Origin: Burkholderiaceae bacterium
GTDB taxonomy: Bacteria; Pseudomonadota; Gammaproteobacteria; Burkholderiales; Burkholderiaceae_C
Length of the DNA stretch: 64,000 nt
Direction: 5' to 3'
NCBI GenBank assembly: GCA_913776825.1
Contig: CAJYPV010000007.1
Location: 1-64,000 of the forward strand
Each line of letters begins with the position of its first letter. The first letter of the stretch is position 1. The notes under the pieces are model-generated. The model made no database searches. It worked only from the letters and a program-made list of their open reading frames with translations, and was not told the origin of the DNA. Made by a program: the position numbers and the translations under genes. This document shows positions 54,488 to 64,000 of this stretch, piece after piece.

Positions 54488-56377
54488 TCAGAACCAGGCG
54501 TCCTGCATCTCTCGGGTCAAGGCTTCGCGGCGGGCGACCACGCCCAGCCAGGCATGGATCTTCGGCAACTCGTAGGCGAAGAAATAGCGCTGCGCCGACC
54601 GCTTGCCGTGGGCGAAGTCGTCCTCGCGCCGCACGCGCCCGGCCGTCAACAGGCCGGTCGGGGCGGGGAGACCGTCGGGCGACTCACCCGCGGCCTCACC
54701 GGCTTCGAGCGCGAGCACCACATCCAGCCAGATCCACGCCAGCACGGTGTGTCCGAAGGCTTGCAGATAAGGCGTCGCATTGGCAAGCGCTTCTTCCGGC
54801 ACGCCGGTCGACCAGGCCTTCTTGGTCGCGCTGCCCACCGCTGCCAGCGCGGCGGCCAGCTCATTGGCCGACTCCGCCAACGTGCTCACCTGCGCGGCGC
54901 GCTGGACCGTGGCGTTGATGCGGGTGGCCAGCGCCATCAGGGCGCGGCCGCCGTCCATCACCACCTTGCGGCCGAGCAGGTCCAGCGCCTGGATGCCGTG
55001 GGTGCCCTCATGGATCATGTTGAGCCGGTTGTCCCGCCAGTACTGCTCGACCGGGAAATCGCGGGTGTAGCCATAACCGCCCAGCACCTGGATGGCGAGC
55101 GAGTTGGCTTCCAGGCCCCATTCGCTGGGCCAGCTCTTCGCGATCGGGATCAGCACCTCCAGCAGGCGATCGGCTTCTGCGGCGGTCTCGGGCGGCGCGG
55201 TGTGCAGGTCATCGACCAGACGGGCGCAGAACAGCGCCAGCGCCAGACCGCCCTCCACATAGCTCTTCTGCGCCAGCAGCATGCGCTTCACATCGGCATG
55301 CTCGATGATCGGCCGCTGCGGCTGGCTGGCGTCCTTGCCGGCGACGGTCATCGGCCGGCCCTGCGGCCGCTGCCGCGCATAGGCCAGGCTGGCTTCATAG
55401 CCGGCATAGCCGAGCATCACCGCGCCCAGGCCGACACCGATGCGAGCCTCGTTCATCATGTGGAACATGCAGCGCAAGCCCTGCCCCACCTCGCCGACCC
55501 GATAGCCGATCGCGCCCGCGCGACCGCCCGGCCGATGGCGACCCTCACCGAAGTTGAGCAGGCAGTTGGTGGTGCCGCGATAGCCGAGCTTGTGATTGAG
55601 GCCGGCCAGCACCACGTCGTTGCGCTCACCGGTCAAGCGGCCGTCGACATCCACCAGATGCTTGGGCACGATGAACAGCGAGATGCCCTTGGTGCCGGGC
55701 AAGGTCTTGCCATCCGGCCCAGGGATCTTGGCCAGCACCAGGTGGACGATGTTCTCGGTCAGCTCATGCTCGCCGCCGGAAATCCACATCTTGTGGCCCG
55801 TGAGCCGATAGCGCGGACCGAGCGGGTCCTCCGCATGATCAGCGCCATCCGGCTCGGCGCGGGTGGCGACATCCGACAGCGACGACCCCGCCTGCGGCTC
55901 CGACAGGCACATGGTGCCGAACCAGCGGCCGCTGAATTCGTTCATCGCGAACACGCGGCGCTGCGTGTCGGTGCCGTGAGCCATCAGCAGATTGGCATTG
56001 CCGTTGGTCAGCATCGCGTAGCCACCGAGCGCGACGCTGGCCTTGCTGAAGAAGCAGTTGGCGGCCATCTCCACCACGCAGGGCAGCTGCATGCCGCCAT
56101 GCGCATGGTCCTGGGCCGCAGCCAGCATGCCGGACTCGACATACGCGGCCAGCGCCTCATGGGTGGCGCGCGGCAGATGGACGCGCTCGCCATCGAAGCG
56201 CGGCTCTTCCACATCCACCAGCCGATTGAACGGCGCGAACTTGTCCCGGGCGATCTTGTCGCAGGTGTCCAGCACCGCATCGACCGTCTCGCGGGAATGC
56301 TCGGCGAAGCGCTCACGCGTGGTCAGCGATTCGGTGCCGAGCCAGTCATGGAGCAGGAAATCCAGGGTCTCGCGCAT
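54488..56377 (-). CDS. acyl-CoA dehydrogenase, long form
   Basis: 629 residues. The FAD-binding and catalytic segments are RWFGTMCLSEPQAGSSLSDV, RYRLTGHKMWISGGEHELTE, NKLGYRGTTN-like text, MHFMMNEAR-type residues and IQVLGGYGYTRDFPVEQYWR with IHEGTHGIQALDLLGRKVV. A C-terminal extension of about 130 residues is the acyl-CoA dehydrogenase C-terminal domain seen in the 590-620-residue FadE-like group. It carries out the first step of beta-oxidation, passing electrons to ETF. It is part of the cluster 59797-52955. Confidence 0.94.
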   Translation of the reverse strand: MRETLDFLLHDWLGTESLTTRERFAEHSRETVDAVLDTCDKIARDKFAPFNRLVDVEEPRFDGERVHLPRATHEALAAYVESGMLAAAQDHAHGGMQLPCVVEMAANCFFSKASVALGGYAMLTNGNANLLMAHGTDTQRRVFAMNEFSGRWFGTMCLSEPQAGSSLSDVATRAEPDGADHAEDPLGPRYRLTGHKMWISGGEHELTENIVHLVLAKIPGPDGKTLPGTKGISLFIVPKHLVDVDGRLTGERNDVVLAGLNHKLGYRGTTNCLLNFGEGRHRPGGRAGAIGYRVGEVGQGLRCMFHMMNEARIGVGLGAVMLGYAGYEASLAYARQRPQGRPMTVAGKDASQPQRPIIEHADVKRMLLAQKSYVEGGLALALFCARLVDDLHTAPPETAAEADRLLEVLIPIAKSWPSEWGLEANSLAIQVLGGYGYTRDFPVEQYWRDNRLNMIHEGTHGIQALDLLGRKVVMDGGRALMALATRINATVQRAAQVSTLAESANELAAALAAVGSATKKAWSTGVPEEALANATPYLQAFGHTVLAWIWLDVVLALEAGEAAGESPDGLPAPTGLLTAGRVRREDDFAHGKRSAQRYFFAYELPKIHAWLGVVARREALTREMQDAWF

Positions 56378-56481
56378 GCGCGCTCCTCATCGAGTTCAAC
56401 GGGCACGCGGGCCTTGCGGCCGGTCGGGCAGGCGCACCGAAGGACGCGCCGGAGCGCTGTCCTTCGACGCGCCCGCGTGAC

Positions 56482-57657
<1,176 letters not shown>

Positions 57658-57700
57658 GTCTGTTGCTCCGTCAGTCGCCCGTGGCTGTGAGGCCGCCGAT

Positions 57701-59797
57701 TCATTCGTTGAAACCCTTGCCCTGCTCGGCCAGTCGGGCCAGCAGCGGTGCCGGCGTCCAGAAGCTGGCGTCGTCATTCGGGTTGCGGGCAAAGCGCTTC
57801 ATCGCCTGCACCACGTTGTACAGACCCACCGTGTCCGCATAGCACATCGGGCCGCCGCGCCACAGCGGGAAGCCGTAGCCGGTCAGGTAGACCATGTCGA
57901 TGTCGGACGCGCGCAGCGCAATGCCCTCTTCCAGAATGCGCGCGCCTTCATTGACCAGCGAGAACACCAGCCGCTGCACGATCTCTTCGTCGCTGATCTT
58001 GCGCGGCGTGATGCCGAGCGTGGCGCGGTGCATGTCGATCATCTGCAGCACGACCTTGGACGGGATCGCATCGCGGCGGCCCGGCAGGTAGTCGTACCAG
58101 CCCTTGCCGGTCTTCTGACCGAAGCGGCCCATCTCGCACAGCACATCGGCGGTGCGGGAATAGCGCAGGTCCGGTTTCTCGACATAGCGCCGCTTGCGGA
58201 TGTACCAGCCCACATCGTTGCCGGCCAGATCGCCCATGCGGAACGGCCCCATCGCGAAGCCGAAGCGCTCGATGGCCTTGTCCACCTGTTGCGGCGTGCA
58301 GCCTTCTTCGAGCAGAAAGCCGGCCTGGCGGCTGTACTGCTCGATCATGCGATTGCCGATGAAGCCGTCGCACACGCCGGAGACCACGCAGGTCTTGCGG
58401 ATCTTCTTGCCCAGCGCCATCGCCGTCGCCAGCACCTCCTTGGAGGTGGCCGCGCCGCGCACCACTTCCAACAGCTTCATCACATTCGCCGGGCTGAAGA
58501 AGTGGGTGCCGATCACATCCTGCGGACGCTTGGTGAAGGCGGCGATCTTGTTGACGTCCAGCGTCGAGGTGTTGGTGGCCAGGATCGCGCCCGGCTTCAT
58601 CACGCTGTCGAGCTGGCGGAACACCTGCTCCTTGACGGCCAGGTCCTCATAGACGGCCTCGATGACCAGGTCCGCGCTGCCGATCTCGGCGTAGCTCAAC
58701 GTGCCATGCAGTTGGGCCATGCGCTGGACATATTTGTCCTGCTTGAGCTTGCCCTTCTGGACCTGCGCCTCGTAGTTGCCGCGGATGGTGTTGATGCCGC
58801 GCTCCAGCGCGTCTTCCTTGGTTTCCAGGATGACGACCGGCAGTCCGGCATTCAGGAAGTTCATCGCAATGCCGCCACCCATCGTGCCCGCGCCGATGAT
58901 GGCGACGCTGCGGATCGACCGCAGCGGCGTGTCTTCCGGCACATCGGGAATCTTGGCCGCGGCGCGCTCGGCGAAGAACGCATGGCGCAGCGCCTTCGAT
59001 TCGGGCGTGAGCATCAGCTGGGCGAAGGCCTCGCGCTCGGTGCGCATGCCGTCCTCGAATTTGGCGCTGACCGCTGCCGACACCGCCTCCACGCACTGCA
59101 GCGGCGCGGGGAAGTGCTTGCTCATCGCGGTGACGGTGTTGCGGGCGAACTGGAAGTAGCCCTGCGCTTCCGGATGCTGCGCCTTCAGGTCCCGCACGCG
59201 CGGCAGCGGACGCTGGTCGGCGACTTCCATCGCATAGGCCACGGCGCCATCGATCAGGTCACCGTCGATGATCTTCTGGAACAGCACCTGCCCCGGCACC
59301 TGGGCCAGCAGTTCGCTGGCGACCGGCTCACCGCTGACGATCATGTTCAGCGCGGGCTCCACGCCGAGGGCGCGCGGCAGTCGCTGGGTGCCGCCGGCGC
59401 CGGGCAGCAGGCCCAGCTTCACCTCGGGCAGGGCCACCTTGGTGCCGGGCGCGGCCACGCGGTAGTGGCAACCGAGCGCCAGCTCCAGGCCGCCGCCCAT
59501 GCACACGGTGTGGATCGCCGCCACCACCGGCTTGGTGCAGGACTCCACCCGATTGATCAGCGACAGCAGGTTGGGTTCCGCCAGCGCCTTGGGCGAGCCG
59601 AACTCACGGATGTCCGCGCCGCCCGAGAACGCCTTGCCGGCGCCGGTGATGACCACGGCCTTGATGGCGGGATCGTTCTCGGCCTGCTCGATGCCGTCGG
59701 CCGTGGCCTTGCGGGTGGCATGGCCCAGTCCGTTGACCGGCGGGTTGTTCAGGGTGATCACGGCCACCGAGCCGCGTACTTCGTAACTGGCACTCAT
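57701..59797 (-). CDS. 3-hydroxyacyl-CoA dehydrogenase / enoyl-CoA hydratase
   Basis: 698 residues from ATG 59797. The N-terminal hydratase/isomerase domain (about 1-190) shows [20 protein letters not shown] and [20 protein letters not shown] with Glu in [20 protein letters not shown]. The dehydrogenase domain starts near [20 protein letters not shown] and includes [19 protein letters not shown]. The C-terminal part follows [20 protein letters not shown]. This is the monomeric multifunctional (FadJ/peroxisomal-type) arrangement. It is the first gene of the cluster. Confidence 0.95.
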   Translation of the reverse strand: MSASYEVRGSVAVITLNNPPVNGLGHATRKATADGIEQAENDPAIKAVVITGAGKAFSGGADIREFGSPKALAEPNLLSLINRVESCTKPVVAAIHTVCMGGGLELALGCHYRVAAPGTKVALPEVKLGLLPGAGGTQRLPRALGVEPALNMIVSGEPVASELLAQVPGQVLFQKIIDGDLIDGAVAYAMEVADQRPLPRVRDLKAQHPEAQGYFQFARNTVTAMSKHFPAPLQCVEAVSAAVSAKFEDGMRTEREAFAQLMLTPESKALRHAFFAERAAAKIPDVPEDTPLRSIRSVAIIGAGTMGGGIAMNFLNAGLPVVILETKEDALERGINTIRGNYEAQVQKGKLKQDKYVQRMAQLHGTLSYAEIGSADLVIEAVYEDLAVKEQVFRQLDSVMKPGAILATNTSTLDVNKIAAFTKRPQDVIGTHFFSPANVMKLLEVVRGAATSKEVLATAMALGKKIRKTCVVSGVCDGFIGNRMIEQYSRQAGFLLEEGCTPQQVDKAIERFGFAMGPFRMGDLAGNDVGWYIRKRRYVEKPDLRYSRTADVLCEMGRFGQKTGKGWYDYLPGRRDAIPSKVVLQMIDMHRATLGITPRKISDEEIVQRLVFSLVNEGARILEEGIALRASDIDMVYLTGYGFPLWRGGPMCYADTVGLYNVVQAMKRFARNPNDDASFWTPAPLLARLAEQGKGFNE

Positions 59798-59931
59798 GGT
59801 TTTCCTTCCAGTACTGGTGAGAGTCCTCGCCGCCGGTGTTCTCCGCACCGACATCTCGAATCAAAGCCGTGACGCGACTGGATCGAAGGGACATCGATCG
59901 ACCCGGGCCCAGGGGTTGAACGGATCGAAAA

Positions 59932-59943
59932 GAACGATCGTTC
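59932..59943. promoter_or_regulatory. palindrome GAACGATCGTTC, candidate TetR-type operator
   Basis: A perfect 12-base dyad 135 bases upstream of the bifunctional enzyme start. TetR-family repressors of fatty-acid degradation in betaproteobacteria use short palindromes of this style. Assignment to a particular regulator is not possible from the window. Confidence 0.4.
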
Positions 59944-60306
59944 GATTCTAGGCAGGCCTGAAGCGCCCGCATTGTCTCTGCTGTGACAAGGCGCCACCAG
60001 ACGGAGAAGCGAGGACAGGCCGGCCACGGCCCGGACGGCGCTGGCCCTTGGACCCGCAGTCATCGCGGCGCGGCGTCGGGGGCATGAGGGCGTGCGATCT
60101 GCGCAAGGAAAACGGGCGCAGAGAGGTCGCGGATGGCCGAATGCGGAGCGCGGCGCGCGGGCGGCAGCTCGACGCAGGTCGACGCATCGCAGCGCAGCGC
60201 AACGCCGGTCGCGCGCGGCACGCGGGCCTGAGGGACCGGCCGGCAGGCCGAGGTCCGCGTTCAGACGGAGGCAGCGAGGCGCACGCAGCGGCGCGCCTGA
60301 ACGGCC

Positions 60307-60334
60307 CGCCAGGCGCCGGAGAGCGCGCCTGGCG
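60307..60334 (-). terminator. GC-rich hairpin after the 60343-60765 gene
   Basis: CGCCAGGCGC and GCGCCTGGCG pair perfectly (ten base pairs) around an eight-base loop, eight bases after the stop. No U tract follows, so it may be a weak terminator or a stabilising 3' stem. Confidence 0.4.
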
Positions 60335-60342
60335 ATCAACGA

Positions 60343-60765
60343 TCAACGCATCCGGGGACGGTCGATCTGCGTGGGCTCGAAGCCGCTGTTGTCGTGCTCG
60401 TCCTCGGCAGTCGAGAACATCCCGCCGGCGCCGGGATCGGACATCAGCAAGCCGTTGGCGACCGCGCGCGGACGCGGTTCGATCATGGGGCCGAGCGTGT
60501 CGGGCGGGCTGATGGTGTTGGCCGCGCGGCGCCGCACGCGTTCGGCGATCAGGCGCAATTCGGTGAGCTCGAGTTGCAGATGCTCGATCTGGCGGCGCGC
60601 CTGGTTGTTCTGCTGATCCAGCAGTTCACGAGACGCCTTCAATCGATCGATCAGCCGCCGGGATTTCTCCAGACGGCGAGACCACCACCAACTGGCGCCC
60701 AGCCCCGCGAGCGCGAGGCCCGCGACACCGGTGGCGACACTGGTCCAGGGTTGCACGAAATCCAT
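60343..60765 (-). CDS. hypothetical membrane-anchored coiled-coil protein
   Basis: 140 residues from ATG 60765 (MDFVQPWTSVATGVAGLALA), with AAAGG about nine bases upstream. One N-terminal helix (residues 8-27) is followed by a coiled coil (SRRLIDRLKASRELLDQQNN and RRQIEHLQLELTELRLIAER). A Pro/Arg/Asp-rich tail ends the protein. The shape resembles small DUF1043/YhcB-like membrane scaffolds, but motifs are too weak to assign. It is divergent from the LRR-like gene at 61146. Confidence 0.6.
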   Translation of the reverse strand: MDFVQPWTSVATGVAGLALAGLGASWWWSRRLEKSRRLIDRLKASRELLDQQNNQARRQIEHLQLELTELRLIAERVRRRAANTISPPDTLGPMIEPRPRAVANGLLMSDPGAGGMFSTAEDEHDNSGFEPTQIDRPRMR

Positions 60766-61145
60766 GGCCCGACCTTTCATTTGTATGTTGTGCGATCAAT
60801 GTAGTCCGGGCTGCCCCGAATTGGCGGGCTGCGCCCCACCCAGATCAGGGGACTCGCCCCGGCCTCGTCCCCCCGCGATTGAGGCGTGCGTCACGGCGCG
60901 GCGTCCCCTCTTGCATCGACGCGCCCGGTTCGCTCGCCTGCGAGAGGCGATGACGCGTCCAAGCCGCAGAACCAGGCCCGACAAGAGCCCGTACTGAGCG
61001 CGCGGCTCACGACCGCCGCGCTCGGGCCGACGCCATCGAGGCCCTCGATGGTCTCGGCTCGCTCGCGTTGTTCGCGCCGTTGGCTGTGCGCAGGCGTTTG
61101 TCCGCGCTTGCCGTCCCCCGCCCGCTTCCGAGACCTCCACGCGAC
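60766..61145. other. divergent intergenic region before the LRR-like gene
   Basis: 380 bases without a supported gene. I looked for TTCG-N16-TTCG or TTCGC-N15-TTCGC (Hrp/PIP-box) type sites and saw none. An AT-richer patch (60775-60810) suits the promoter of the leftward gene. No RNA gene or long palindrome is visible. Confidence 0.45.
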
Positions 61146-64000
61146 ATGAACATCGATCCCCATTCATCGACGCCCCCCGCCAGCCACCCCGCGCCGCCAA
61201 CCGCCGACCAGCCCCCGACGCCGATGGACAGCTTCGCCGAGACCAGCCCCGCCGCACGCGCGCTGGCCCGGTCGCTCACGCAGGCGATCAACCGGGACGA
61301 TGCCTGCATCGATGTCCGCAACCATGCACCCGAGGTCCTCGCCGACCTGCCCGATGCCACGCTGAGCTTGATCGGCCGGCAGATGCAGCATCTGCGACTG
61401 CCCGCCGGATGCCCGGCGACCCAGATCAATCGCTGGCTGCAGCATGCGCCGCGCTTGCGGACGCTGGAGCTTCCCCAGGTCCAGATAAGACGGCACGGCG
61501 AGCCCGCCATCGACCTCACCCCGGCGGCCCGGTTGACAGCGGTCGTGACCCCGGTGCCGCGTGCCGACACCTTCATCAATCCCCGCCGGGTTCCGCTGGG
61601 GCCGGACCTGCTGACGCGACAACATGCGGTGCTGAGACATGCGCCGCCCCATGCCGCCAGAGCCTTGGTGCACGCCAACGTGACGCCTGAAGCGTCGGCT
61701 GAGCCGCCGAGGGGCTCACGGGCATCACGACGTCAGCGGCCGTCCACGATGATCGACGTCTCGCAGGACTTGGCGAACGACGCCGCGGTGATGCCTGGGC
61801 CGGGGCCGACGCACGACCGCGGAGCGGCTGTCCAACGCCCCTGCGGGCCTGTTCTTCCGGATGTCGTTCCGGCCCAGTTGCGGTGGAAGGAACGGCCCGC
61901 CCGCGAGCGGCCGGATCGAGAGCCCTCGGGCCACCTGAAACTCCAGCAGCGCCGCCAACTGAGGGACATTCCCGCCGTTCGGGCCCAACTGCTGGCCTGG
62001 ATGACGCCAAGACCGGATCCCACCCGGCCGCTGCGCTTCGATCCGAGCTTGCTCGACGACAGCCAACCCACGGCTGCCGACGTGCGGCGCGTGATCGATT
62101 CCGTGCCGGAGCGCTTGCTCCCGTTTCACGCCCGCGACAGCATCACGGCGGCGCGATGCTTCATGTGGGGTGTCGGTCTGGTGCTCCGCGATCACTATCT
62201 GCACGAGGCGCTGACCGCCCTGCAGCATGTGGAGGACCTCGCGACCGTCCGCACCGTCGATGGCCCTCGATTGCGCACCGAAGCGGAAATGAACGCGGTG
62301 AGCGCCTTGCGGGACTGGGTGACCGAGGTCCAGGAGCCGCCACGCATGCTGATGCGAGACGATGTCGCGGATCAATTGATCCGGCTGTGGGGGGATCAGC
62401 GCCCTTCTGCCGAGCGCGCGCTGCGGTTCCTCGCTGGCGCCGGTCCGGTGGAACTGCCACGGCCAGCGCTGCTGCTCGCGCTGGGCCCGCGCACCGCACC
62501 CATCCGCCTCATCCTGGAGCTCACCAGCGCGCGGGATAACGCCGCCTTTCGCGCCAGCTTGAGCGCCCTGCCCATCGACACCGTGGAGATCCGACACCTG
62601 CCGGATCTGCCGCTCCGCTCGAACCGCGCGACCGCTCGTCAAGACAACCTGCCGGGCCTGGATGCCGGCGGGGAAGCGCGCGCTGCGCCCTCCCATGCGG
62701 CGGCGGGCTCGCCGTCCGCCTGGCTGATGCCCTCGCTGGACCTGACCCAGGCGGACGGGCCGCTGCCTCCGGGCGCGATCGACGCGCTCGGCGCACAGTT
62801 TCCGCGCCTGCGGCAAGTGCTGCTGCCCGGCGACTGGCCGCATCACGCGGCAGACCGCACCCGTCGCCCGCTGGGTGCGCCGCTGCGACGGTCCCTGGAG
62901 GCAGAGGGACGGGCGGAGTCGCCAGCGACGGATCGATCCGAGGCGCTGCGGCCGTCCGGCGCACCCGCCCTGAGGGCGACGACCCCGCTGATGGACACCG
63001 TGTCCGATGCCCGTCTGCGGCAGGCCCCGACGCTGGATCTGAGCGCCTTCGACGTCGCCGAGGTGAGCGCCTTGCCGGCGCAGACGCTGCAAGACGTCGG
63101 TGCATCGCTGCGCCATCTGAGCCTGCCGCCAGGCCTGTCAGCGTCCGCCCTGAACGACTGGCTGCGCCGCTGCCCGAACCTGAAGCGGCTCGATGCGCCG
63201 GACATCCAGTCCGACCCGCGGGAGCCCCTCGACCTCGGGTTGGGGCCCGCCGACCTGACGCTCCACACCTCCCCGGGCTGGCTGCCGTCGATGATGCGTC
63301 GGGGCCGCCCCGAACCCCGCGTCTTGCCGACGGACGACGTGGCCCCGATCCACCTGCCTCTGGACCACGACGGCCCGCTGCCTGCACGTCTGCAAGGCCT
63401 GCAAACCCATGGACCGCTGCGGCCCTTCGCCCGGCCGTCGACCGAGGCGCTCGCCGACCTCCGCGAGCTGCTGACCGGGGCCCGCCTGACGCCCGCCAGC
63501 TCGGCCCCGCTGGCGCTGGGCGATCACAGCGAGGCCGCCCGCATGCGGCAATGGCTGCATGGGGTGCCGCATACGCTGATTCCGATGTCGATGCGGCCCG
63601 TCTTCGCGGAACTGGTCGGTCTGCCCTACGAGCGCGTCCTCGGCCATGTCCATGCCGATGGCCACGGATTTCAAACGCCGGTGACGCCCTGGCTGGGCAC
63701 CTCGGTGTCCGGCACGATCGACGTGCTGCTGCGCGAGATCGATCGAGCGCTCCATCGCAGCACACCGGAGGGCCGACGGATGAAGACCGATGAGGAACTC
63801 GCGCTGCGCGCCTCGCTGCTGCGCTGGGCCGAGCCGGGGGATGACGGGCGGGAACAGCGCGCGTTGCGGGAAGCGGTGGCGGAGCGCCTGATGCGTCCGT
63901 GGGACGGTCTGGTCCAGGGACCGATCCTGCTGACCGATGAACTGTCCGGCCCCGCGAAACTGGGTGGCTCGGCACAGGCGCTGATGGAGTTGCCGCCACG
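61146..64000 (+). CDS. very large LRR-like protein, 3' end beyond window
   Basis: The frame from ATG 61146 stays open to the last base, at least 951 codons without a stop, and has good coding composition. Homologous modules are seen at residues 53-138 (IDVRNHAPEVLADLPDATL, then QHLRLPAGCPATQINRWLQH) and 629-715 (TLDLSAFDVAEVSALPAQTL, then LRHLSLPPGLSASALNDWLR). A shorter one is at about 530-575 (SLDLTQADGPLPPGAIDALG). The pattern LDLs...LP...L..LR.LsLPPG.....nxWL...P.LkrLd.P is LRR-like and matches the gene at 50554. Linkers are Pro/Arg-rich. There is no signal peptide or membrane helix. An effector-like or protein-binding role is possible. No named family is recognised. Confidence 0.75.
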   Translation, partial: MNIDPHSSTPPASHPAPPTADQPPTPMDSFAETSPAARALARSLTQAINRDDACIDVRNHAPEVLADLPDATLSLIGRQMQHLRLPAGCPATQINRWLQHAPRLRTLELPQVQIRRHGEPAIDLTPAARLTAVVTPVPRADTFINPRRVPLGPDLLTRQHAVLRHAPPHAARALVHANVTPEASAEPPRGSRASRRQRPSTMIDVSQDLANDAAVMPGPGPTHDRGAAVQRPCGPVLPDVVPAQLRWKERPARERPDREPSGHLKLQQRRQLRDIPAVRAQLLAWMTPRPDPTRPLRFDPSLLDDSQPTAADVRRVIDSVPERLLPFHARDSITAARCFMWGVGLVLRDHYLHEALTALQHVEDLATVRTVDGPRLRTEAEMNAVSALRDWVTEVQEPPRMLMRDDVADQLIRLWGDQRPSAERALRFLAGAGPVELPRPALLLALGPRTAPIRLILELTSARDNAAFRASLSALPIDTVEIRHLPDLPLRSNRATARQDNLPGLDAGGEARAAPSHAAAGSPSAWLMPSLDLTQADGPLPPGAIDALGAQFPRLRQVLLPGDWPHHAADRTRRPLGAPLRRSLEAEGRAESPATDRSEALRPSGAPALRATTPLMDTVSDARLRQAPTLDLSAFDVAEVSALPAQTLQDVGASLRHLSLPPGLSASALNDWLRRCPNLKRLDAPDIQSDPREPLDLGLGPADLTLHTSPGWLPSMMRRGRPEPRVLPTDDVAPIHLPLDHDGPLPARLQGLQTHGPLRPFARPSTEALADLRELLTGARLTPASSAPLALGDHSEAARMRQWLHGVPHTLIPMSMRPVFAELVGLPYERVLGHVHADGHGFQTPVTPWLGTSVSGTIDVLLREIDRALHRSTPEGRRMKTDEELALRASLLRWAEPGDDGREQRALREAVAERLMRPWDGLVQGPILLTDELSGPAKLGGSAQALMELPP

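Larger units (their letters stand above)
59798..60342. other. 545-base intergenic region upstream of beta-oxidation cluster
   Basis: No convincing gene. It is GC-rich, with a 12-base perfect palindrome at 59932-59943. A ten-pair hairpin lies at 60307-60334, just behind the stop of the small gene at 60343. The promoter of the beta-oxidation cluster should be near the palindrome. Confidence 0.5.

Noticed and set aside
60048..60512. Plus-strand frame in the gap after the beta-oxidation cluster
   Set aside because: Gly/Arg-rich, no conserved features, overlaps the better-supported small membrane gene.
60766..61145. Hrp/PIP-box type promoter for the LRR-like gene
   Set aside because: No TTCG-N16-TTCG or TTCGC-N15-TTCGC arrangement was seen, so type III regulation is not supported by the promoter.
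61725..63999. Minus-strand open frames opposite the 61146 gene
   Set aside because: They are Arg/Ala/Pro-rich shadows; the plus-strand frame is open for at least 951 codons and contains repeated modules shared with the 50554 gene.

Overview
The window is about 64 kb of high-GC DNA. Its core gene content and order point to a betaproteobacterium of the order Burkholderiales. The run thrS-infC-rpmI-rplT-pheS-pheT-ihfA-merR-tRNA-Pro is the conserved translation cluster of that order. The accessory repertoire (BPSL0067 and STY0301 families, DUF481, tartrate dehydrogenase with a divergent LysR gene) resembles Roseateles/Mitsuaria-type genomes. The genus is an inference from gene content; no rRNA is present.

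Region by region. Positions 1-3360 are an accessory block with lower GC. It holds a truncated gene tail, a degenerate stretch, a membrane protein and a putative zinc-binding protein. It abuts a chromate transporter gene whose 5' part is fused to unrelated sequence, so the block looks like an insertion or deletion scar. Positions 3.6-14 kb are chromosomal: LysR/ttuC, a DUF481 outer-membrane protein, hypothetical proteins, a large hybrid histidine kinase and a siderophore-type TonB-dependent receptor with a Fur-box-like site. Positions 14.1-15.0 kb hold a compact, AT-richer pair: a BPSL0067 (NlpC/CHAP-like) putative amidase toxin overlapping a secreted STY0301 protein. Positions 15.2-27.2 kb carry pyrophosphate metabolism (soluble ppa and a K+-independent membrane H+-PPase), YceI, a J-domain protein, a four-gene MCE/Mla lipid transporter, and a LytTR regulator divergent from an acyltransferase across a three-copy 21-bp-phased repeat. 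Positions 27.3-35.7 kb are the translation cluster. It has a non-AUG (AUC) start for infC. In front of thrS lies a Thr-rich 12-residue leader peptide followed by a terminator, which looks like an attenuator. Positions 35.8-45 kb hold a patatin-like lipase, a second TonB receptor with a TTG start directly behind nine 7-bp repeats, tex, a hipA-hipB pair and a flavoprotein. Positions 45-50.4 kb hold a sensor kinase and a tightly overlapping four-gene oxidoreductase/GNAT/GST/SDR operon. Positions 52.9-59.8 kb are a fatty-acid beta-oxidation cluster. It is flanked by two members of a large, unrecognised LRR-like protein family (50.55-52.92 kb and 61.15 kb to the window end); the second is open for at least 951 codons and runs off the window.

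How the parts fit. The beta-oxidation genes (bifunctional hydratase/dehydrogenase, thiolase, acyl-CoA dehydrogenase, SDR, PaaI-type thioesterase) form one catabolic unit, with a candidate TetR-type palindrome upstream. PPi made by aminoacyl-tRNA synthetases and acyl-CoA activation can be handled by the two pyrophosphatases. The most interesting points are the putative thrS attenuator, the heptamer repeats at the TonB receptor, the toxin/immunity-like pair and the LRR-like family. All functional calls come from reading the translated sequence; no database search was possible.
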